Shown here in pieces: positions 50,505 through 60,740 of a stretch of DNA of 64,000 nucleotides. Every line of letters begins with the position of its first letter. Within the stretch, counting starts at the first letter, position 1. Under the pieces are notes generated by a model, which saw only the letters and a program-made list of their open reading frames with translations, searched no databases and was not told the DNA's origin. Origin of the DNA: Hyphomicrobiaceae bacterium (GTDB lineage Bacteria; Pseudomonadota; Alphaproteobacteria; Rhizobiales; Devosiaceae); the NCBI GenBank assembly GCA_020638065.1, contig JACKJG010000002.1, forward strand, positions 62,001 through 126,000. Direction: 5' to 3'. Made by a program: the position numbers and the translations under genes.

Positions 50505-51548
50505 ATGGATTCTTTTGAGTGGAACAAGATTATCGGCGCCATTTTGGGCACCCTGCTGCTGGTGATGGGGGTCGGCTTTCTGGCCGAAGCGCTCTACAAG
50601 CCGATCGACGGCCGCGGCGAAGGTTACGCCCTGCCCGATCCGGCTGCGGGAGCCAATGAAAATGCCGCACCCGCAACGCAGGAAGCGCCAAAATCGATTG
50701 CCGAGCTTCTGGCTTCCGCAAGCGTTGAAAACGGCGCGAAGGTAGCGCGCAAGTGCCAGTCCTGCCACAATTTCGACGAGGGCGCCGGCAACAAAACCGG
50801 TCCTGAACTCTACAACGTTGTTGGCGGCCCGATCGCGCACAAGAGCGACTTTGCCTATTCGGACGAGCTGAAATCCCTGCACGATGCCGGCGACACCTGG
50901 ACCTTCGACAATCTCAATCACTTCCTGACTTCGCCGAAGGATTTCGCGCCTGGCACGAAGATGACCTTCGCGGGTCTGAAAAAGGACAGCGAACGCGCGG
51001 ACATCTTCGCATACCTGACGTCGCTGTCGCCGAACCCGGTTCCGTTCCCAGCGGTTGAGGCTGCTCCGGCCGCCGATGCTGCTGCGACACCTCCGGCAGA
51101 CAATGCAGCTCCCGCGGCGGACGCTACCCCGGTGGCAGATGCTGCGGCCAATGTGGCTGATCAGGCGACCCAGATGGCGAGCGACGCCGCCAATGCCGCA
51201 AGCGACGCAGCAAACCAGGCGGCCGATCAGGCCACACAGATGGCGACAGACGCGACCAACGCCGCGACCGACACCATGGACCAGGCGGCCGACGCTGCAA
51301 GCGACATGACGGATCAGGCGACAGAAATGACCTCTGATGCCGTCGACGCTACTACCGAGATGGCGTCGGACGTTGCAGATGCTGCGGCTGAGACAATGGA
51401 TCAGGCCACTGAGACTGTCACCGACGCGGCCAACAATGCCGCTGATGCGGCAGGCGATGCGGTCATGAACATCAACGACGCCGTTACGAGCACGGACGTG
51501 ACGCTTCCCACGGATGCCCCGGCGGTTGCCGCGCCTGCGAGCCACTGA
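50505..51548 (+). CDS. Membrane-anchored cytochrome c with LEA-like helical tail
   Basis: This 347-aa protein has an N-terminal signal anchor (IIGAILGTLLLVMGVGFLA), a class I cytochrome c domain with heme site KCQSCH and axial Met in PGTKMTFAG, as in CycM/cytochrome c552-type electron carriers to the aa3 oxidase. The last approximately 140 residues are Ala/Asp/Thr-rich and repeat with an 11/22-residue period (DQATQMASDA ... DQATQMATDA), a pattern of long amphipathic helix like LEA or apolipoprotein repeats. Such a tail is not part of the normal cytochrome. GGAGACACCTT precedes the ATG. Confidence 0.88.
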   Translation: MDSFEWNKIIGAILGTLLLVMGVGFLAEALYKPIDGRGEGYALPDPAAGANENAAPATQEAPKSIAELLASASVENGAKVARKCQSCHNFDEGAGNKTGPELYNVVGGPIAHKSDFAYSDELKSLHDAGDTWTFDNLNHFLTSPKDFAPGTKMTFAGLKKDSERADIFAYLTSLSPNPVPFPAVEAAPAADAAATPPADNAAPAADATPVADAAANVADQATQMASDAANAASDAANQAADQATQMATDATNAATDTMDQAADAASDMTDQATEMTSDAVDATTEMASDVADAAAETMDQATETVTDAANNAADAAGDAVMNINDAVTSTDVTLPTDAPAVAAPASH

Positions 51549-51577
51549 TCGACTGACGCGTCAGAAACCGCTATTTC

Positions 51578-51613
51578 GGGCCGCACCTCACGGGGTGCGG
51601 CCCATTTCTTTTT
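51578..51613 (+). terminator. Intrinsic terminator of the cytochrome c gene
   Basis: GGGCCGCACC and GGTGCGGCCC form a perfect 10-bp stem round TCACGG, followed by ATTTCTTTTT. It lies between the cytochrome gene and the GhrA-like dehydrogenase. Confidence 0.9.
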
Positions 51614-51626
51614 GCGGAGAGAGTTG

Positions 51627-52565
51627 ATGCTTCTGCTGCATCTCAATCAGACGGACGAAACGGCGTGGGCGCAACGTTTGCGGCGTCACTTGCACGAATA
51701 TCCGATCGTCCGGCGTGGCGACTCATTCAACCGAGATGATGTGCGCTACGTCCTGGTCTGGAAGCCGCTTTCCGATGCCTTTGACGGGTTGGATAATCTC
51801 AAGGCGGTTCTGTCCTATGGCGCCGGTGTGGATGCCCTGTTGACCCATCCACACCTGCCCGATGCGCCAATCGTGCGGTTTGTCGATCCAGACCTGACGG
51901 CGCGAATGGGCGATTATGTGGTTGCCAATGTGATGATGCACCTGCGCAATCAATCGGCTTATATCGTCCAGCAGCGTGCGCGTTCCTGGCGGGACCATTT
52001 TCCGCCCCGGGCCGCTGACGTGTCGGTCGCAATCATGGGGCTTGGAGAGCTTGGCCGTCATGCGGCGGAACGGCTTGGCGCACAGGGGTTTCAAGTGCGC
52101 GGCTGGAGCCGCAGTCCCAAAAACATCGAGGGTGTTGTGACTTTTGCAGGTGACGGCGAACTGGATGCGTTTCTGGCGGACACCGACATACTGGTGAATC
52201 TTCTTCCACTGACCGCAGACACGCGCGGTATTCTCCGGCGAGCCCTGTTCGTAAAATTGAGGCGCGACCGCTTGCCCCAAGGACCGGTTGTGATCAACGC
52301 CGCGCGTGGCGGGCATCAGGTCGAGGCCGATCTGGCCGCTGCGCTTTCGGATGGAACGCTTGGCGCCGCGAGCCTCGACGTGTTCGAGACCGAGCCGTTG
52401 CCCGGGAGTTCACCTTTGTGGGCGCTCGAGAATTGTTTCATCACGCCGCACATCGCGGCCGTGTCGCATCCGGAAAGTGGGGCCCGGTATTTCGCAAACC
52501 TTATTCGCGGGCACGAAGCCGACGAGCCGCTCAGAAATGTCGTCGACCGCGCACGCGGCTACTGA
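51627..52565 (+). CDS. D-2-hydroxyacid dehydrogenase, GhrA-like (glyoxylate/hydroxypyruvate reductase)
   Basis: This 312-aa NAD(P)-dependent enzyme has the Rossmann loop IMGLGELGRHAAERLGAQGF, the arginine segment VINAARGGHQVEADL and the His/Glu catalytic parts (DVFETEPLP and TPHIAAVSHPES). The subgroup matches GhrA. GGAGAG precedes the ATG at 51627. It lies tail to tail with the MarR-GNAT gene, overlapping by 7 bases. Confidence 0.9.
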   Translation: MLLLHLNQTDETAWAQRLRRHLHEYPIVRRGDSFNRDDVRYVLVWKPLSDAFDGLDNLKAVLSYGAGVDALLTHPHLPDAPIVRFVDPDLTARMGDYVVANVMMHLRNQSAYIVQQRARSWRDHFPPRAADVSVAIMGLGELGRHAAERLGAQGFQVRGWSRSPKNIEGVVTFAGDGELDAFLADTDILVNLLPLTADTRGILRRALFVKLRRDRLPQGPVVINAARGGHQVEADLAAALSDGTLGAASLDVFETEPLPGSSPLWALENCFITPHIAAVSHPESGARYFANLIRGHEADEPLRNVVDRARGY

Positions 52566-53497
52566 GCATCGAAATCGAGTGCCCAATATTGACCATTGAG
52601 GTCAACGCCAAATGAATGGTGCTGGTCCTCGCGGGTGAGCTGAAAGCCCGCACCCTGATAAATGCGGCGTGCCGAGGTCAGGCAGTCCTGCGTCCAAAGC
52701 ATCACGCCGTGATAGCCGGCATCGCGCGAGAAGCCGACCACTTTATCGACGAGAGTTCGACCGATCTGGTGGCCCCGGGCTTCAGGTTCGACATAGAGCA
52801 TGCGCAATTGCGCGATCTTCGGGTCGTCGGCGTTGGGAAGAACATAAATCGAGCCCGCCACGGCGTCATCCAGCTCTGCAATCCAGAGGCTCTTGCGGGC
52901 GGTGTCCGGATGTTCCTCGTACTCGTGATAGATACGGGCGATCAACGTTTCGAACTCGCCGTTCCATCCATACTCCGCACGATAGAGCAGCGCCTGACGA
53001 TGAATGAGCCACCCAAGTTCACCCAGCTTGTGCGGCCGATAGATGACTTTTGCGTCGTTTCCAGCCGGGGACAGCAGCGATGTGATGGTGGTCATGGCGT
53101 TGGCCAACCGGGTTCGCATTTCGTCCGAGAGCGGCTCGACCAGACGGGCAACACTTTGCTCGGAGAGCGTGTTCAGCTCGTTGGCGGCCGCGTCGCCTTG
53201 TTCGGTCAGTGTCAGCCAGAAGACACGCCCGTCCGTTTCGTCCCGCCGGCTTTGCACCAGGTTCTTGCGCCCTAGCGCGGAAAGAAGTCGCGAAAGCTGA
53301 CCGGGGTCCATGTCGAGCGCCTCGACCAGCGTGCGGGATGTGACCGGGCCGTTGGCCCAGATCTCGTAAAGCAGGCGCGCTTCGGCCAGCGCGTAGGGCG
53401 AATGCAGGATGTGCTTGTCGAGCAGACCCGCGACCCGCGTGTAGAAGCGGTTGAAGGCGCGAACGGCCGAAACGGTGCGGGTTTGCTGAACGCTCAT
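52559..53497 (-). CDS. MarR-GNAT fusion protein
   Basis: This 312-aa bifunctional protein has an N-terminal MarR winged HTH (residues about 1-145; DMDPGQLSRLLSALGRKNLV and RRDETDGRVFWLTLTEQG) fused to a C-terminal GNAT acetyltransferase (LRMLYVEPEARGHQIGRTLV). Such fusions are common in Actinobacteria and Rhizobiales. The start codon lies inside a perfect 17-bp-arm palindrome, a likely auto-operator. The 42-bp gap to the aminopeptidase suggests either readthrough from that gene or its own promoter. Confidence 0.92.
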   Translation of the reverse strand: MSVQQTRTVSAVRAFNRFYTRVAGLLDKHILHSPYALAEARLLYEIWANGPVTSRTLVEALDMDPGQLSRLLSALGRKNLVQSRRDETDGRVFWLTLTEQGDAAANELNTLSEQSVARLVEPLSDEMRTRLANAMTTITSLLSPAGNDAKVIYRPHKLGELGWLIHRQALLYRAEYGWNGEFETLIARIYHEYEEHPDTARKSLWIAELDDAVAGSIYVLPNADDPKIAQLRMLYVEPEARGHQIGRTLVDKVVGFSRDAGYHGVMLWTQDCLTSARRIYQGAGFQLTREDQHHSFGVDLNGQYWALDFDAQ

Positions 53498-53527
53498 ATA
53501 GTTGACTTTATCAACTATATGAGCGTT
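53489..53527. promoter_or_regulatory. Perfect 17-bp-arm palindrome over the MarR-GNAT start codon
   Basis: Arms AACGCTCATATAGTTGA (53489-53505) and TCAACTATATGAGCGTT (53511-53527) are perfect inverted repeats around CTTTA. The ATG of the MarR-GNAT gene (53495-53497) is in the first arm. There is no T-run, so a terminator is unlikely. The size and symmetry fit a MarR dimer operator; autoregulation is inferred. Confidence 0.85.
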
Positions 53528-53539
53528 TGCAAGAGACGA

Positions 53540-54895
53540 TCAGCTTTTCGGCGGAAACCGGTCCTTGAGGGCGAAATAGGCGGCGCGGATACCCGCCTCA
53601 GTGCCACCGACCGTGCGGCCGGGCCGCGCTTCAAGCGCCCAGCCCGATATGTCGAGATGAGCCCATTCGGCCGCGCCTTCGGTAAATTTTTCCAGAAACA
53701 GGGCCGCGACGATCGCCCCGCCATAGGAGGAACTCGCGATGTGATTGATATCGGCCACCTTGGATTTCATGCCGGCGGCATAATTCTGCCAGAGCGGCAT
53801 GCGCCAGACCGGATCGCCCCAGAGATTGCCGTGAACGGCCATGGCATCGGCTAGCGCATCGCTGGCTGTAAAGAGCGCGGCCAATTCGAAGCCGACCGCA
53901 ATACGCGCGGCGCCAGTCAGTGTTGCCATATCGATCATGACCTGTGGCCGTTCTTCGGCACCAAGCGCCAGGGCATCGGCCAGAATGAGCCGGCCTTCGG
54001 CATCGGTGTTGCCGATTTCAACGGTAATGCCCTTGCGCGAGGTGAGCACGTCACCCGGCCGGAAGGCGGATCCGGAGACGGCATTCTCAACGATCGGCAC
54101 CAGAACGCGTAAACGAACGGGCAGCCTGTTGGCCATGATGGCATGGGCCAGCCCCAGAATATTGGCGGACCCGCCCATGTCCTTTTTCATCAGTGCCATT
54201 GCCGAGGCGGGCTTGAGGTCGAGGCCGCCGGTATCGAACGTGACACCCTTGCCGACCAGCGTCACTTTCGGGTCACCGGGATTGCCCCAGCTCAGATCCA
54301 TCAACCGCGGGGCTTGCGCCGAGGCGCGACCGACTGCGTGAATCATGGGAAAGTTTTCATCGAGCAGATCATCGCCACAAATTTCGCGCGCCTGCATCTT
54401 GTGCCCCTCGGCATACTCGAGCACGCGGGCGGCATAGGCATCTGGGCCAAGAAGGTTTGCGGGCAGGTTGATCAGGTCGCGCGCCAGAAAGGCGGCATCG
54501 CGCAGAGACAGGATTTCGCTGGACGGCATTGATTCATCGCACAGGGTTGCCGTGTCCGATTCCGGGCCCGCAAGCTGAAACCTGTAGGCACCGAGGAGGA
54601 ACCCAAGGCATTGCTGCCCCGAATCGCCCGCGAGACCCTCGAGCCTATAGTCCCCTTTCGGCAGTGTTGCGGACGCCTGCCCCAGCAGCAGCGGGTTGCG
54701 GCCATCGCTTTGTCCGAGACCGAACAGATAGGAACCGATCTTTCCGGTCGCCGGTTCGGGCAGCGCCAGAAGCTGGCCTGCCTTGCCAGAAAATTCGTTG
54801 GCGGCACACCAGCTTGACGTCACCTCGTCAAGGCCGAGCGCCTCCAAAGCCCCTTCTTCAACACACGTCAGCACCTTGGCCGCTTCGCTACTCAT
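53540..54895 (-). CDS. Leucyl aminopeptidase family (M17) metalloprotease
   Basis: This 451-aa cytosolic aminopeptidase has the M17 catalytic core: GKGVTFDTGGLDLKPASAM (metal-binding Lys and Asp), KKDMGGSA, and NTDAEGRLILADAL with the Asp/Glu ligands and catalytic Arg. This is the shorter alphaproteobacterial subgroup. The ATG is at 54893-54895; a ribosome site is weak. The MarR-GNAT gene lies 42 bp downstream. Confidence 0.92.
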   Translation of the reverse strand: MSSEAAKVLTCVEEGALEALGLDEVTSSWCAANEFSGKAGQLLALPEPATGKIGSYLFGLGQSDGRNPLLLGQASATLPKGDYRLEGLAGDSGQQCLGFLLGAYRFQLAGPESDTATLCDESMPSSEILSLRDAAFLARDLINLPANLLGPDAYAARVLEYAEGHKMQAREICGDDLLDENFPMIHAVGRASAQAPRLMDLSWGNPGDPKVTLVGKGVTFDTGGLDLKPASAMALMKKDMGGSANILGLAHAIMANRLPVRLRVLVPIVENAVSGSAFRPGDVLTSRKGITVEIGNTDAEGRLILADALALGAEERPQVMIDMATLTGAARIAVGFELAALFTASDALADAMAVHGNLWGDPVWRMPLWQNYAAGMKSKVADINHIASSSYGGAIVAALFLEKFTEGAAEWAHLDISGWALEARPGRTVGGTEAGIRAAYFALKDRFPPKS

Positions 54896-55025
54896 CTCGG
54901 TTTTTCTCCGTGCGAATCCCTGTTTCCCGCGCCGCTTCAGAAGCCTCGTTTAACCGCTTGTTAGGGTTAATGTTTTATTGAAATGCATCTGAGAGTGATG
55001 CTGCGGATGCGTGATCGGACATTGC

Positions 55026-55823
55026 ATGATCGCAAATGGCAAATCAAATAAAAGCCTTGGGCGCGTCCTGAGGGGCATGTTGATGGCGGGCGTTGCGGTC
55101 ACGCTGTTGTCGGCGTGCGCGTCGAACCGCGCCAGCACCAGTTCACCGGACTTTTCCGGCCGCCCGGTCGCGGAAGCACAAGCAAACCTTGTCTCGCTTG
55201 CGCAGCGCTATCAGTCCAATCCGCGCGACAAACAGACGGCGATCTATTATGCCGCCGCGCTCAGGGCCAACGGACAATCGAGCCAAGCCGTGGCGGTGAT
55301 CGAAGCCACCCTCGCCTATCATCAGGATGATGCCGAACTCAGTCTCGCCTACGCCAAGGCACTGGCATCGGCCGGCCGCTTTAGCCAGGCCCTCAACGTG
55401 GTCAACAATACGATCCGGCCCGAAGCGCCCGACTGGAATGCGCTCTCGGTCAAGGGGGCGGTGCTGGACCAGATGGGTCAGAACCAGCAGGCACGTCAGC
55501 TTTATCAGCAGGCGCTCCTGATCGCGCCAAACGAAGCCTCGCTTTATGCCAATCTTGGCTTGAGCTTTGCCATGTCGGGCAATCTCGACCAGGCCGAACA
55601 AAACCTGCGCACCGCTCTGACCAAACGCGGCGCGACCAGCCAGATTCGCCAAAATCTTGCGCTGGTGCTTGGTCTCAAGGGCAAGTTCGACGAGGCCCGG
55701 GCCATCTATGCTGCGGAATTGCCCGCAGATCAGGTTGAAGCCAACATGGCCTATATCCGGGCCCTTCTGACCCAGCAGAACCGCTGGGATGTGATCGAAC
55801 AGGGCTCGACCTCCACGTCCTGA
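55026..55823 (+). CDS. tadD: TadD-like TPR lipoprotein of the pilus locus
   Basis: This 265-aa protein has a lipoprotein signal (lipobox LLSAC, Cys about residue 31) followed by TPR repeats (AAALRANGQSSQAVAVIEAT, ALLIAPNEASLYANLGLSFA). TadD-type TPR lipoproteins are needed for assembly of Flp pili. It sits on the opposite strand and converges on the cpa/tad operon, 106 bp from tadC. ATG 55026 or GTG 55011 may be the start. Confidence 0.85.
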   Translation: MIANGKSNKSLGRVLRGMLMAGVAVTLLSACASNRASTSSPDFSGRPVAEAQANLVSLAQRYQSNPRDKQTAIYYAAALRANGQSSQAVAVIEATLAYHQDDAELSLAYAKALASAGRFSQALNVVNNTIRPEAPDWNALSVKGAVLDQMGQNQQARQLYQQALLIAPNEASLYANLGLSFAMSGNLDQAEQNLRTALTKRGATSQIRQNLALVLGLKGKFDEARAIYAAELPADQVEANMAYIRALLTQQNRWDVIEQGSTSTS

Positions 55824-55929
55824 TCCCCGCGATTTCAGTGGCCTGAACCAAACAACAGGCGGCAGCGCGAAAACGCGTTCGGGTCGAGCTGAACCCTCGT
55901 GGGGCAGATCGAGCAGACCGGTCCGTCTT

Positions 55930-56928
55930 CTAGCCGAAGCTGACGTTGCTGGCGAAGACCTTGATCAGTGCCGGCGCCATGATCACGATGAACAGTACCG
56001 GCAGGAAAAAGACAATCAGCGGGACGGTGAGCTTCGGCGGCAGGGCGGCTGCCTTTTTCTCGGCTTCCATCATGCGCTGCTCGCGGCCTTCTTCGGCCAT
56101 GACGCGCAGAGACTGACCCACGGACGTGCCGTATCGATCCGCCTGGATGAGCGCGGTCATGACGGCGCGAACACCATCCAGACCGGTGCGGTCGGAGAGG
56201 TTTTCATAGGCCTTCGCGCGATCTTCGAGAAAGCTGAGTTCGGCGGTCGTCAGTTCGAGTTCCTCGGCCAGTTCCTCGCTCTGCAGGCCGATCTCCTTGG
56301 CCACCCGTTTAATGGCGTGTTCGATCGACATGCCCGCCTCGACACACAGCAACATCAGGTCGAGGGCGTCCGGCCATGAGCGCCGGATTGAGGCCTGCCT
56401 CTTGATGATCTGATTCTTGAGAATGAGGTTCGGCAGATAAGCGCCGGCCAAGCCGAGCGCCAGCGCGTAAAGCGCGTTCATGTAGAGCGGACGGTCCGCG
56501 AAAATCGTGTAGGACAGGTAGGGAAAGCTCAGCGCAAACAGGACGATCGGGGTTGCAAAGCGCGCGAAAAGATAGATCGTGACATATCTCGGTCCGCGAT
56601 AGCCTGCTTGGGCAAGCTTATGCGGCGTTGTCTCGTCCATGAACGCTTTGCGCAGCGACAGGCGCTCCACCATGTTCTTCATGAAGTTAGAGCTTTCGCG
56701 CGCGCGCAGGCCACGGATATCGCGATCGGATTCGCCCTTGTTGCGAATGCGATGCAATTGCTCGGCGCGCATTCTTTCGCGCTCGACAGCGACCGACTTG
56801 ATGCGCTTGTTGAGATCCGACCGGTCGAAGAACTGGCTGCCAAAGGTGATCACGGCTGCGGCCGCAGAAACGGCTGCGAGCACGGCAATCAGAAAGTTCG
56901 GGGATTCGATGAGTGCGATAATGTCCAC
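55930..56928 (-). CDS. tadC: Tad pilus inner-membrane protein TadC
   Basis: This 332-aa GspF-family protein has T2SF domain with LDLMLLCVEAGMSIEHAIKR and YGTSVGQSLRVMAEEGREQR and membrane helices near both ends. With TadB it forms the inner-membrane platform around the CpaF motor. The start is GTG (56926-56928). It is the last gene of the operon, 10 bp after tadB. Confidence 0.93.
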   Translation of the reverse strand: MDIIALIESPNFLIAVLAAVSAAAAVITFGSQFFDRSDLNKRIKSVAVERERMRAEQLHRIRNKGESDRDIRGLRARESSNFMKNMVERLSLRKAFMDETTPHKLAQAGYRGPRYVTIYLFARFATPIVLFALSFPYLSYTIFADRPLYMNALYALALGLAGAYLPNLILKNQIIKRQASIRRSWPDALDLMLLCVEAGMSIEHAIKRVAKEIGLQSEELAEELELTTAELSFLEDRAKAYENLSDRTGLDGVRAVMTALIQADRYGTSVGQSLRVMAEEGREQRMMEAEKKAAALPPKLTVPLIVFFLPVLFIVIMAPALIKVFASNVSFG

Positions 56929-56938
56929 GTCACGCCCC

Positions 56939-57916
56939 CTAATAGTCGAACTTGATCATGCGGCTCATGATGAAGATGCCCGTCCCCATCATCACCGCGG
57001 CCACGCCAAGCGCGATGTAGCCCACGGTGCCGGAAACCAGCGGCAACAGATATCCGGGCGTGACGAAGCTGACGAGGGTTGCAACGATGAAGGGCAATGA
57101 ACCGATAATCATTGCCGATGCCTTGGCTTCGGACGACATGGCCTTGACCTTGGCCTGCATCTTGCGCCGGTCACGCAGAACGCGCGCCAGGTTGCCCAGC
57201 GCTTCGGAAAGGTTGCCGCCGGCCTGGGCCTGAACCGTGATCACAACCACGAAGAAGTTCACCTCGGGCAAGGGCACCCTTTTGTAGATCACCTTGATCG
57301 CGTCCTCGATGGAATTGCCCAATGCCTGGGAATCGAGAACCCGGACGAATTCGGAGCGGACCGGTTCCTTGACTTCTTTGGCGACCACGCGAATGGAATC
57401 GTTCAGCGGCAGGCCGGATTTGACGCCACGCACCATGGCTTCGATCGCGTTCGGCAGCTCATCGAGAAATTTCGACTGAAACTTGCGGCGTGTTCTGTTC
57501 AGCCACCAGCGTGGCGCCAGATACGCAACCGAGGCGGCAATGACCGCACTGAAGAAGAGCGGCACCTGCAGGACAAAGAGGACGACGAAAATCAGGCCAC
57601 CCAAAATGATGACATTACGAACCCAGGCGCTTTTCTTGATCTTGAAGCCGGCCTGATAGAGCTGCAGGTCGAGCGGAACCTTGGCGCGTGTTTTCTTTTT
57701 CTGGTCCGCCGCCGCGCGCTGCACGCTTTGCATGAGCTCCTTGCGGCGCTCTTCGCGCTGCTTGTCGGCGCGTTCATGGGGACGGAGCGGACCTTTCGTG
57801 TCCTTGAGGCTTTTGATGCGCTCATCGGCACGGCCGCCGGCAAATATCGGCAACAGGGCGAAGGCGCCGGCGCCGATTCCGACCGCGACAAGCAAACCGA
57901 GAAGCAGCGGATTCAT
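56939..57916 (-). CDS. tadB: Tad pilus inner-membrane protein TadB
   Basis: This 325-aa GspF-family protein carries ELPNAIEAMVRGVKSGLPLN and QAQAGGNLSEALGNLARVLR in its T2SF domain, with membrane helices at about 1-22, 110-150 and the C-terminus. It pairs with TadC under the CpaF ATPase. It lies 4 bases after cpaF. Confidence 0.93.
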   Translation of the reverse strand: MNPLLLGLLVAVGIGAGAFALLPIFAGGRADERIKSLKDTKGPLRPHERADKQREERRKELMQSVQRAAADQKKKTRAKVPLDLQLYQAGFKIKKSAWVRNVIILGGLIFVVLFVLQVPLFFSAVIAASVAYLAPRWWLNRTRRKFQSKFLDELPNAIEAMVRGVKSGLPLNDSIRVVAKEVKEPVRSEFVRVLDSQALGNSIEDAIKVIYKRVPLPEVNFFVVVITVQAQAGGNLSEALGNLARVLRDRRKMQAKVKAMSSEAKASAMIIGSLPFIVATLVSFVTPGYLLPLVSGTVGYIALGVAAVMMGTGIFIMSRMIKFDY

Positions 57917-57920
57917 GCGA

Positions 57921-59414
<1,494 letters not shown>

Positions 59415-59431
59415 TGCTCGTGCCTAATTCC

Positions 59432-60709
59432 TCATCCGGTGCGCTTGAGTTTGGACAAGAGTCCAGAAAGATCAAAGCTGGAAGCCTTGGCCTCGACGCC
59501 CTGGGTATGCCGGCCCGCAACCCGCACACCGACCTGTCGATAAATGTCGTTGATCTTGTTGTTTGACGCGACCTCGGCGATCATCTGACCGTTATTTGCC
59601 GCAGTGCCAAAGAGTGCGCCGTCATAGGGAACCTGGCCGATCAGTTCCATATCCACGGTGGACGCAAACTCGGCCGCGGAAATCTCCGGACGTTTGGGCA
59701 AACCGATCTTGTTCAGGAGAAGGTATGGATTTTCCTCGGTTGGCCGCAATTGCCGGATGGTATCGGCAAGCGCCTTGGTGTTTCTCAGGTTGGCAAGATC
59801 GGGCTCGGCCACCACGACGATCTGGTCGAGCGTTGAAATCAGATGCGCGATCCAGCTCGACCACATGTGCGGGAAATCAAGAACGACCAGCGGAATGCTC
59901 GACTGGCTGAGTTCGATAATCGGGTCGAATTCGGACTCGGCGAAGTCGTAGGTTCGGTCGAGCGTGCCGGGAGCGGCGAGCAGGTGAATGTTGTTGGCAG
60001 TCTTGTACATCAACCGCTCGAGAAGGGTCGCGTCGACCTTCTCCTTGGCGAATACCGCGTCGGCAATACCGTTGGGCGGGTCCTGATTGAAGTTCAACCC
60101 GGCGGTGCCGAACGGCAGATCGAGATCGACGATCAGCACTTCCTGCTTGAGGGCATGTGCCGCACCCCAGGCGACGTTGTGCGCTGTCGTCGAGCAGCCC
60201 GAACCGCCCTTGGCCGGAATGAAACCGATGGTGCGGCCGATCGGCGGCGCGTCCTGCGAAACGAAGAGCTCGGCGATCGCATTGACAAGCGTCACAGCGT
60301 CTGCCGGCAAGACCAGATATTCGGACACGCCTGAGCGGATCAGCTCGCGGTAGAGCAACACGTCGTTGACGTGACCAAGCACGATGACCCGCGTTTCCGC
60401 GTCGCAGACCTCGGCCAACGTTGTCAGGGCCGCAGGAATCTGGTCTGGCGGCAAGCTGGTTTCAACAATGATCAGGTTCGGCGTGGGGTTGGACCGATAG
60501 GCTTCGATGGCGCCCTGAAGTCCGCCATTGTGGATGGTCAGCGCGACCTTGCCCATGCGCCGGTCCAGCTTTGAACTCTCGATGAGTTGCGCGGTCTGGG
60601 AATGCTCGCAAAATGCCTGCACGGTGACGTGCGGGATGATGCGCGCGCCCGCCGCCATCTCGACCTTGTCGTCTTTTGCCTTGCCGTCTTTGCCGGAAAG
60701 AAGACCCAT
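59432..60709 (-). CDS. cpaE: Pilus assembly ATPase-like protein CpaE
   Basis: About 425 aa. An N-terminal receiver-like domain without phosphorylation site is followed by a MinD/ParA-like ATPase domain (FIPAKGGSGCSTTAHNVA deviant Walker A; VLIVDLDLPFGTAGLNF). CpaE localises the pilus machine at the pole. ATG 60709 has GAGG at proper distance; TTG 60724 and ATG 60715 are alternatives. It starts 31 bp after the cpaC stop; cpaD is missing between them. Confidence 0.93.
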   Translation of the reverse strand: MGLLSGKDGKAKDDKVEMAAGARIIPHVTVQAFCEHSQTAQLIESSKLDRRMGKVALTIHNGGLQGAIEAYRSNPTPNLIIVETSLPPDQIPAALTTLAEVCDAETRVIVLGHVNDVLLYRELIRSGVSEYLVLPADAVTLVNAIAELFVSQDAPPIGRTIGFIPAKGGSGCSTTAHNVAWGAAHALKQEVLIVDLDLPFGTAGLNFNQDPPNGIADAVFAKEKVDATLLERLMYKTANNIHLLAAPGTLDRTYDFAESEFDPIIELSQSSIPLVVLDFPHMWSSWIAHLISTLDQIVVVAEPDLANLRNTKALADTIRQLRPTEENPYLLLNKIGLPKRPEISAAEFASTVDMELIGQVPYDGALFGTAANNGQMIAEVASNNKINDIYRQVGVRVAGRHTQGVEAKASSFDLSGLLSKLKRTG

Positions 60710-60740
60710 TCGCATATTCCTCAATTACGCCTTCGACCGA

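Noticed and set aside
48833..50518. 561-codon plus-strand ORF across trxC and pheA
   Set aside because: Shadow of two well-supported minus-strand genes.
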